From Pseudomonadota bacterium (GTDB taxonomy: Bacteria > Pseudomonadota > Gammaproteobacteria > Burkholderiales > Burkholderiaceae_C): a stretch of DNA of 37,835 bases. This document shows positions 31,209 through 37,835 of the stretch, one piece after another; within the stretch, counting starts at the first letter, position 1; each line of letters starts with the position of its first letter. The notes beneath the pieces are model-generated. The model was not told the DNA's origin and did not search any database. It worked only from the letters and a program-made list of their open reading frames with translations. Position numbers and translations under genes: made by a program. The stretch is taken from assembly GCA_963205375.1 (NCBI GenBank), contig CAUJJV010000083.1, positions 1 through 37,835 on the forward strand, given 5' to 3'.

Positions 31209-31907
31209 ATGGAACTTGAACAATTCAACATCCCCCGCTTCCTGGCAGTGTTGCCACTTTTTAGCGATTTGTCGCCTGCAGATCTGGCCCGCATGGCCGG
31301 TGGCTGTGACCTGAAACGCCTGAACCGAGGTGACACCATATTTCGCTACGGCGAGCCATGTGAAGAGTTCCATGTGGTGGTGACTGGTCAGATCAAATTG
31401 TTTGCGCTGTCCCAGGCTGGACAGGAAAAAGTCATTGAACTGGTCGGACCGGGGCACAGCTTTGCCGAGGCGCTGATGTTCACCAGCAAACCTTACATCC
31501 TCAATGCCCAGGCCTTGACCAGCACACTGCTGCTGACCGTGGGGAAGCAGGCCATCGTGGCTGAGATTGAACGGGACCCCCGCTTCTGCATGCGCATGCT
31601 GGCGGGCATTTCCCGAAGGTTGCATGGGTTGATCCAGGATATCGAATCCGGCGCTCTGCAAAATGGCGTGCAAAGGGTGATTGGCTATTTGCTGCGTGAA
31701 TACCAGATCGAAGCCGAATCACCAGAGCAAGCTTTTACGGTGGCGTTACCCGTGAGCAAGGCCACGATTGCCTCACGGCTTTCCCTGACGCCGGAGTATT
31801 TTTCCAAAGTGCTGCGCGAGCTGGAAGAGCAGGGACTGATAGCAATGGACAAGCGCGATATCCGCATCATCGATCCACAGCGACTGGCGACCTACGGCGT
31901 GCAGTAG
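31209..31907 (+). CDS. dnr: CRP/FNR-family regulator, Dnr type
   Basis: 232 residues. The N-terminal cyclic-nucleotide-like sensor domain includes LPLFSDLSPADLARMAGG, RGDTIFRYGEPCEEFHVVV and GHSFAEALMF. A long dimerisation helix follows (RRLHGLIQDIESGALQNG). The C-terminal HTH contains VSKATIASRLSLTPEYFSKV; its recognition helix has E-x-x-S-K where FNR has E-x-x-S-R. The FNR-type N-terminal cysteine cluster is missing, so it is of the Dnr/Nnr type, usually NO-responsive through heme. The ATG at 31209 (MELEQF) is preferred to the TTG at 31206. The gene is divergent from norC and its 3' end overlaps the convergent d1-like gene. The symbol rests on family resemblance and context. Confidence 0.88.
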   Translation: MELEQFNIPRFLAVLPLFSDLSPADLARMAGGCDLKRLNRGDTIFRYGEPCEEFHVVVTGQIKLFALSQAGQEKVIELVGPGHSFAEALMFTSKPYILNAQALTSTLLLTVGKQAIVAEIERDPRFCMRMLAGISRRLHGLIQDIESGALQNGVQRVIGYLLREYQIEAESPEQAFTVALPVSKATIASRLSLTPEYFSKVLRELEEQGLIAMDKRDIRIIDPQRLATYGVQ

Positions 31908-32587
31908 CGCCGCAGGGCTTGATGGGCGGAGATGTTCTGGCGCAGCCCCGGCATTGCCCTCCAGGTGCGTCCATCGACTGCGACCGAAATTGCCGCATCG
32001 GCAGGCTGGTAGGTAGCCAGTGGGACGGCGGCCAATTCCCTGCGAACATCCAGATTGATCACGTGGGCTTGGGCAGGCGCGTTGTGGGCCGCTGCAGTAA
32101 TGCTAACGGCGGTGCGGTAATCGTCCGTGAAGTACAGATCCGCAAGCTGCGTCTGCAGCAAAGTCCGGCGTACGCCCAGAAAACCGGCATGTGCCAGTCC
32201 TTCCCCCATGCGGTAGTCATGGACCAGACCGTCAAAGATGGGTTCGGCCTGCGGGTCATAGGAAATTTCCCAGATCTCGGGTATGTCGCGTAGCACCACA
32301 ATAAAGCTGCGCCGAGCGGGCGCGTCGTAGATCGCGTGGATCCGTGAAGGAGATTTTCCATCCCGGGTGGCTACCGTGTACTGGCGAATGGCCTGGGGTT
32401 TTGCATCAAACAGGGTCATTGCCGGTTTTTCTGCATCGGACCAGAGAATCCACTGGCCATCTGCGGATGAAGCCGTGTGGCGGGCGTCCTGATCGGTGCA
32501 CCAGGGTGGCACAAACACCTCGGCCTGCACGAGGCAGGCCGAGAGCAGTATGGCAATGCCTACCCCCAGAAAGCCGGTGGTACGCAT
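31892..32587 (-). CDS. Short NirF/cytochrome d1-like beta-propeller protein, exported
   Basis: 231 residues. The N-terminus is a signal sequence with a possible lipobox (LLSAC, Cys18); a signal peptidase I site after VQA is an alternative. The middle resembles the d1-propeller of NirF and NirS: RIHAIYDAPARRSFIVVLRD and IPEIWEISYDPQAEPIFDG correspond to the 'GLVDAPGRRF...GEIWLLDFSDP' region of NirF as I recall it. The protein is much shorter than a full eight-bladed d1 propeller (NirF is about 390-400 residues) and looks like part of one. It lies 12 bp after nirM, so it is probably the third gene of the nirS operon, and its end overlaps dnr convergently by 16 bp. NirF acts in heme d1 biosynthesis; whether this protein can is open. 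There is no heme c motif. Confidence 0.6.
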   Translation of the reverse strand: MRTTGFLGVGIAILLSACLVQAEVFVPPWCTDQDARHTASSADGQWILWSDAEKPAMTLFDAKPQAIRQYTVATRDGKSPSRIHAIYDAPARRSFIVVLRDIPEIWEISYDPQAEPIFDGLVHDYRMGEGLAHAGFLGVRRTLLQTQLADLYFTDDYRTAVSITAAAHNAPAQAHVINLDVRRELAAVPLATYQPADAAISVAVDGRTWRAMPGLRQNISAHQALRRYCTP

Positions 32588-32599
32588 GGTGAAGCCAGG

Positions 32600-32905
32600 T
32601 CAGGACTTGAGGATCAATTCCACGGCCGCTTTCAGATCAGCGTCGTTGATCTTGTCAGGGCCGTTCGGTGCCATGGGAATCGGGCCAAAAGTGCCGGAGC
32701 CGCCCTTGCGAACTTTTTCCATCAGTTTGGCGACCGCATCCTGGCCTTTGTATTTGGCAGCAATGTCCTTGAAAGACGGGCCAACCAGTTTTTTGTCCTT
32801 GGCGTGGCAGGCCATGCAGCCAGCCTTGTTCATGGCATCGTCCACCGGGGCTGCCTGCGCGCCAAAGGCCAGCAGTGCGGCTGCTGCAATAAGTACAGTT
32901 TTCAT
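32600..32905 (-). CDS. nirM: Cytochrome c551 (NirM-like electron donor to nitrite reductase)
   Basis: 101 residues, periplasmic. A cleavable signal peptide (MKTVLIAAAALLAFGAQA) precedes a class I c-type cytochrome with CMACH at residues 30-34. The family stretch KKLVGPSFKDIAAKY follows, and the methionine ligand lies in GPIPMAPNG (about Met78). This is the Pseudomonas-type c551 pattern. The ATG at 32905 has GGAGAAG upstream; the track's longer start (32935) would run into the intercistronic hairpin. It lies 62 bp after nirS and is the likely electron donor to NirS and possibly NorC. Confidence 0.88.
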   Translation of the reverse strand: MKTVLIAAAALLAFGAQAAPVDDAMNKAGCMACHAKDKKLVGPSFKDIAAKYKGQDAVAKLMEKVRKGGSGTFGPIPMAPNGPDKINDADLKAAVELILKS

Positions 32906-32925
32906 TCTCGTCTTCTCCATGTTGA

Positions 32926-32946
32926 GCGGGGCCACTGGGGCCCCGC
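32926..32946. other. GC-rich hairpin between nirS and nirM
   Basis: Perfect 8-bp arms GCGGGGCC and GGCCCCGC flank a 5-nt loop, between the nirS stop and the nirM start. No T-tract follows on the minus strand, so it is not a standard terminator. It could protect the 3' end of nirS mRNA or partly attenuate transcription, giving unequal NirS and NirM amounts. Confidence 0.55.
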
Positions 32947-32967
32947 AGTTAGTATCAGCGCGTAATT

Positions 32968-34776
<1,809 letters not shown>

Positions 34777-34791
34777 TCAGCGAATGCAAGC

Positions 34792-34797
34792 ATGATC
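34792..34797 (-). promoter_or_regulatory. Possible -10 element of nirS promoter
   Basis: Minus-strand GATCAT (4 of 6 to consensus). It is placed so that a start near 34785 puts the upstream FNR/Dnr-like box at -41.5. Weak on its own; supported only by that spacing. Confidence 0.35.
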
Positions 34798-34819
34798 GGA
34801 CAGATGCATGCGGCGAACA

Positions 34820-34833
34820 TTAATTTGGATCAA
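34820..34833. promoter_or_regulatory. FNR/Dnr-type box between nirS and the TonB receptor gene
   Basis: TTAATTTGGATCAA fits TTGAT-N4-ATCAA with one arm mismatch (TTAAT). It is centred about 137 bp before nirS and about 80 bp before the TonB receptor start. It could activate nirS as a class II site and possibly the divergent gene as well. Confidence 0.6.
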
Positions 34834-34874
34834 GGTTACGGTGTATTCCTCAGCGCTGTTAAAGGGTTTCCCCT

Positions 34875-34880
34875 AATAAT
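34875..34880 (+). promoter_or_regulatory. Possible -10 element of the TonB receptor gene
   Basis: AATAAT (inside TAATAAT) is one mismatch from TATAAT. It implies a start near 34887, about 19 nt before the ATG. No good -35 is seen at 17 bp. The FNR/Dnr box would then be near -60.5, close to the class I position. Confidence 0.4.
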
Positions 34881-34905
34881 CACGCCAGCCATCAAGAAGA
34901 GATAC

Positions 34906-37221
34906 ATGCGCATGATCAACCATATGAAAATTCCTGCACTCCGAACCATTGCTGTCGCCGCTTCTATGGCATGTACCGGCATTGGCAACGCACAAACGCA
35001 AACCTACGTTCCCGTGCTCAAGGAAGTCGTTGTCGTCAGTGGTTCCCGCAACGAACAGCTTGTTGAAGACTTGCCACTCGCCGTGGATGTGATCAGTGCG
35101 CAGGACCTTGAAGCAGATCAGGTGGGTGACATTCGGGACGCGGTGAGGACATTGCCCAATGTCTCTGTTAAGCGCGCACCTGCGCGTTACGGTGTTACCG
35201 GCAGGGGGAATTCGGTGGGTGCCGATGGCAATGCTGGGTTCAACATCCGTGGCATGGGCGGCAACCGGGTGGTCATGCTGGTGGATGGCGTGCGGCTGCC
35301 GCGCAGCTATATCAATGGAAGCGATGCTTTCAGCCGTGACACGGTCGCGGTCGGGGTGCTCAAACGCATTGAAGTCATTCATGGTCCGGCATCGGTGCTG
35401 TATGGGTCGGACGCGTTGGCCGGTCTGGTGAACTTTATTACCCTGGAGCCCTCTGACTACCTGCTGAATGCGACCGATAGTTCGCCAAAGTCCATTGGCG
35501 GCAAGGCCTGGTTGTCCTACAGCGGCGATGATCAGGGTAGCACTGTGGGTGGCACGGTGGCCGTGCGTGCCAATGAAGCGATGGAGTGGTCGCTGACCGG
35601 GGTCCAGACCCGCGCCAGCGCTCTGGGAAATATGGGTAGCAACGATGCGGCCAATGTGGATCGCACTACGCCCAATCCGCAAACCAACAATAACAACGCC
35701 ATCTTGGGAAAATTGGTGCTGCATCCTTCAGGGACGCAGCGCCATGCCTTCACGCTAGAGCATGTTCACAAGACTTCGGAGGTGGAGCTGTTGTCCAGCC
35801 GGGTCAAGACTCCGGTAAATGTCACATCGACTGCCAACGCTGCCAGTGCGGTGATCGGAGAGTCCTCCAAGAAAATCAGTGATAGGGACCGGGGTAGCTG
35901 GGAGGGTCAATACCGAATGGATACGGCATGGGCAGACCGGTTGCAGTTGGTCTTGAGTGCCCAGAACAGCCACGCCCTGGACGATGGGTATACCCTGCTC
36001 AAGACCGCCGCCGCCAATGATGGCAAGCGGGTTCGGATCATGAACTATGACGAGCGTACATTGCAGGGGAATGTGCAGGCAGACAAGGTGTTTGTGCTGT
36101 CGCCGCAGTGGTCGCATAAGTTGACCTACGGGTTGGACGTGGTACGTACCGATGTATCCAGTTTTGCCGATGGCAGCGACCCGGCTCCACTGACTCCCTA
36201 TATACCCAAGCGTTACTTTCCGGATATGCGCGACAGCAGCCAGGCGGTCTATGTGCAAAGCGAATGGATTAGCGATGCCTGGAGTATTACGCCCGGTGTG
36301 CGCTATGACCAGTTTGCACTGGATGTTCTGAGTCAGGATGGGTACTACCCTGGTATCGCTACAGGTCCTGGCAAATCACTTTCGGGCTCTGCCGTCACCC
36401 CTAAACTGGGTGCCGTGTTTCGTGTCAGCCCCCAGTGGGCGGTGTATGGAAATTATGCGGCGGGTTTTCGGGCGCCAGAAGGACAGCAGCTCAACAGCGC
36501 ACTGGAAGTTTCCACGGCGGTGCTGCTACCCAACCCGGATTTGAAGCAGGAAGAAAGCAATAATTTTGAAATCGGCACGCGCGTCAAACTGGATCGACTG
36601 AGCCTGGATTTTTCTGTTTTTTCAGGTGTTTACACCAACCTGATTGTTGAGAAAAAAGACCTCGGTACTGCAAACGGCCTGCCAGCCAGTACGACTAACA
36701 AGACGCGGTTCCAAACCGTCAATATCGACAAGGCGACGATTTCCGGTTTCGAAATTCGAGGCAACTACGATTGGGGCCAGTTTGCAAACGGGCGTCTGAG
36801 TTCTCCCTTCGGCTATGGATTCACTCGCGGAACCAACGATGCAACTGGCTTGCCACTCAATTACATTGAACCAGCCAAGCTTGCATTCGGGTTGAAATAC
36901 GAGACCTCCAACTGGGATGTGCGCCTGGATGCCGTATTCCAGGACGAGAAGAAGTTGCAGGATCTGGATAGTGCATATATTCCCAAATCCCTTACTCAAC
37001 TGCAGTTTCTGGTGCCCGCTTCGACCACCTTGAATCTGAGCGGCCAATGGCGTATTCGCAAAGATATCCGTATGAATCTGGCCATCAACAACCTGACAGA
37101 CCGCAAATACTGGAACTGGTCCGATGTGCAGGGCTTGGCCTCCAATGCAAGTCCGGTGGTCGTGGACGCCTACACCCAGCCCGGCCGCCACGCCAGCGCG
37201 TCTTTGGTTGTCGATTTCTAG
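34906..37221 (+). CDS. TonB-dependent outer-membrane receptor, hemoglobin/transferrin/lactoferrin receptor type
   Basis: 771 residues. A signal peptide (about MKIPALRTIAVAASMACTGI) is followed by a TonB-box-like segment (LKEVVVVSGSRNEQ). The plug domain contains GFNIRGMGGNRVVMLVDGVR and IEVIHGPASVLYGSDALAGL. A long beta-barrel ends in aromatic phenylalanine (HASASLVVDF). The barrel has heme-receptor-like FRAPEG and NPDLKQEESN motifs, but no histidine lies between them, unlike typical heme receptors. I chose the ATG at 34906, with AAGAAGAGA upstream; 34912 and 34924 are alternatives, and the track's 34792 lies in the nirS promoter. It is divergent from nirS. The substrate is uncertain: heme, siderophore or another metal complex. 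Confidence 0.85.
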   Translation: MRMINHMKIPALRTIAVAASMACTGIGNAQTQTYVPVLKEVVVVSGSRNEQLVEDLPLAVDVISAQDLEADQVGDIRDAVRTLPNVSVKRAPARYGVTGRGNSVGADGNAGFNIRGMGGNRVVMLVDGVRLPRSYINGSDAFSRDTVAVGVLKRIEVIHGPASVLYGSDALAGLVNFITLEPSDYLLNATDSSPKSIGGKAWLSYSGDDQGSTVGGTVAVRANEAMEWSLTGVQTRASALGNMGSNDAANVDRTTPNPQTNNNNAILGKLVLHPSGTQRHAFTLEHVHKTSEVELLSSRVKTPVNVTSTANAASAVIGESSKKISDRDRGSWEGQYRMDTAWADRLQLVLSAQNSHALDDGYTLLKTAAANDGKRVRIMNYDERTLQGNVQADKVFVLSPQWSHKLTYGLDVVRTDVSSFADGSDPAPLTPYIPKRYFPDMRDSSQAVYVQSEWISDAWSITPGVRYDQFALDVLSQDGYYPGIATGPGKSLSGSAVTPKLGAVFRVSPQWAVYGNYAAGFRAPEGQQLNSALEVSTAVLLPNPDLKQEESNNFEIGTRVKLDRLSLDFSVFSGVYTNLIVEKKDLGTANGLPASTTNKTRFQTVNIDKATISGFEIRGNYDWGQFANGRLSSPFGYGFTRGTNDATGLPLNYIEPAKLAFGLKYETSNWDVRLDAVFQDEKKLQDLDSAYIPKSLTQLQFLVPASTTLNLSGQWRIRKDIRMNLAINNLTDRKYWNWSDVQGLASNASPVVVDAYTQPGRHASASLVVDF

Positions 37222-37226
37222 ATTTC

Positions 37227-37835
37227 TCAGTCCGGATGGGCTCCGGCATCGGCGTCGGGCACATCCCCGATGGCCAGGCGCGTGAGTTCTGCCTGCCCCG
37301 TAAGCCACTGGCAGAAGGCCTGTATTTCGGGCCGCACGCCGCTGCGCGGGCCCACCAGCAGCCAGTAGACCATCGGGGTGTCGATGCGTGCGTTGGGCAG
37401 TACTTCCACCAGGTCGCCGCTGGCCAGACTGTCGGCCACCAGGGGCATGCGGGCCAGTGCGATGCCCTGGCCGGTAAGTGCGGCCTGGACGATCTGGTGC
37501 GCGTAGTTGAAGTGCATCCAGCGTTTGGGCGCGAGCTTGGGCTGCCGGTTGCCTTCCAGCCAGCGCCGCCAGGTCAGCCACTCCAGGTTTTGCGTGCGGT
37601 GGGAGTCACTGGCTTCCAGCAGCGCATAGTTGGCAAGGTCCTTGGGGCTGCGCAGCGGTGGCCCGCTTTTGAGCAGCCAGGGGCTGGCCACCGGGGTGAG
37701 CTGCTCGCCAAACAGGCGCACCGCCTCGTTGCCCACATGGCCCGGGCGGGTGTAGCGAATGGCCAGGTCCACATCGCTGGTCTCCAGGTCGACGGGATTG
37801 TCGGTGGCATCAATGCGGATATCGATGTCGGGGTA
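37227..37835 (-). CDS. LysR-type transcriptional regulator, 5' part cut by window edge
   Basis: 202 residues of the C-terminal substrate-binding domain are visible; the frame stays open to the last base (YPDIDIRIDATDNPVDLETS), so the N-terminal HTH lies outside the window. The stretch DVDLAIRYTRPG followed by LFGEQLTPVASPWLL is typical of the GcvA-like branch of LysR regulators. The stop lies 5 bp from the stop of the convergent TonB receptor gene. The ORF track's start at 37772 is an internal GTG. The inducer and target cannot be told from this fragment. Confidence 0.88.
   Translation of the reverse strand, partial: YPDIDIRIDATDNPVDLETSDVDLAIRYTRPGHVGNEAVRLFGEQLTPVASPWLLKSGPPLRSPKDLANYALLEASDSHRTQNLEWLTWRRWLEGNRQPKLAPKRWMHFNYAHQIVQAALTGQGIALARMPLVADSLASGDLVEVLPNARIDTPMVYWLLVGPRSGVRPEIQAFCQWLTGQAELTRLAIGDVPDADAGAHPD

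Noticed and set aside
31206-31221. TTGATGGAACTTGAAC at the dnr start as an FNR box
   Set aside because: The second half does not form the inverted ATCAA arm, and it overlaps the coding start.
34792-34905. Start of the TonB receptor at 34792 as in the ORF track
   Set aside because: It would place 38 extra residues before the signal peptide and cover the FNR-like box; 34906 has a better ribosome binding site.

Overview
The window looks like chromosomal DNA of a betaproteobacterium in the family Comamonadaceae, probably close to Rhodoferax. This rests on gene order (pnp, quinone oxidoreductase, tpiA, secG, tRNA-Leu, nuoA-N, DUF2818, NUDIX, DUF1178), on protein similarity as I remember these families, and on a short dispersed repeat (hairpin followed by a GGGCTAGAGGCC-like block) that I associate with this family. 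No database search was run, so the genus is a guess. The window is gene-dense. No gene-free stretch exceeds 300 bases; the longest are about 215 bp (nirS / TonB receptor) and about 157 bp (norC / dnr). I found no insertion sequence, CRISPR array, rRNA or phage gene.

Left part (1-20.2 kb, plus strand) is housekeeping. It starts with a 5'-truncated pnp, then a PIG3-type quinone oxidoreductase overlapping tpiA, secG, tRNA-Leu(GAG), and the complete 14-gene complex I operon nuoA-N. Most nuo junctions are short or overlapping (ATGA). The operon runs on into DUF2818, a NUDIX hydrolase and a DUF1178 zinc-ribbon-like protein, spaced so that co-transcription is likely.

Middle part (20.2-25.5 kb, minus strand) holds a glutamate dehydrogenase with a perfect palindrome upstream, two small unrecognised Gln/Ala-rich proteins that share a C-terminal tail and have a good sigma70 promoter, and an MsbA-like ABC exporter. 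Copies of the dispersed repeat lie inside and just upstream of the ABC gene.

Right part (24.3-37.2 kb) is a compact denitrification island. One arm, read leftwards, is norC-norB-norQ-(membrane polyferredoxin)-norD-(Tat-type AttH/CrtC-like protein). A Dnr-type regulator gene is divergent from norC. The second arm, also read leftwards, is nirS-nirM-(short NirF/cytochrome d1-like protein), and it runs convergently into dnr. Divergent from nirS is a TonB-dependent receptor. FNR/Dnr-type boxes lie upstream of norC (TTGAA-N4-TTCAA, centred exactly 41.5 bp before the start implied by a TAAAAT -10) and between nirS and the TonB gene (TTAAT-N4-ATCAA). Together the genes would convert nitrite to NO in the periplasm (NirS, fed by cytochrome c551) and NO to N2O at the membrane (NorCB, matured by NorQ/NorD), under an NO- or oxygen-responsive CRP/FNR regulator. 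The recognisable heme d1 biosynthesis set and nosZ are not in the window. The right edge cuts a LysR-type regulator.
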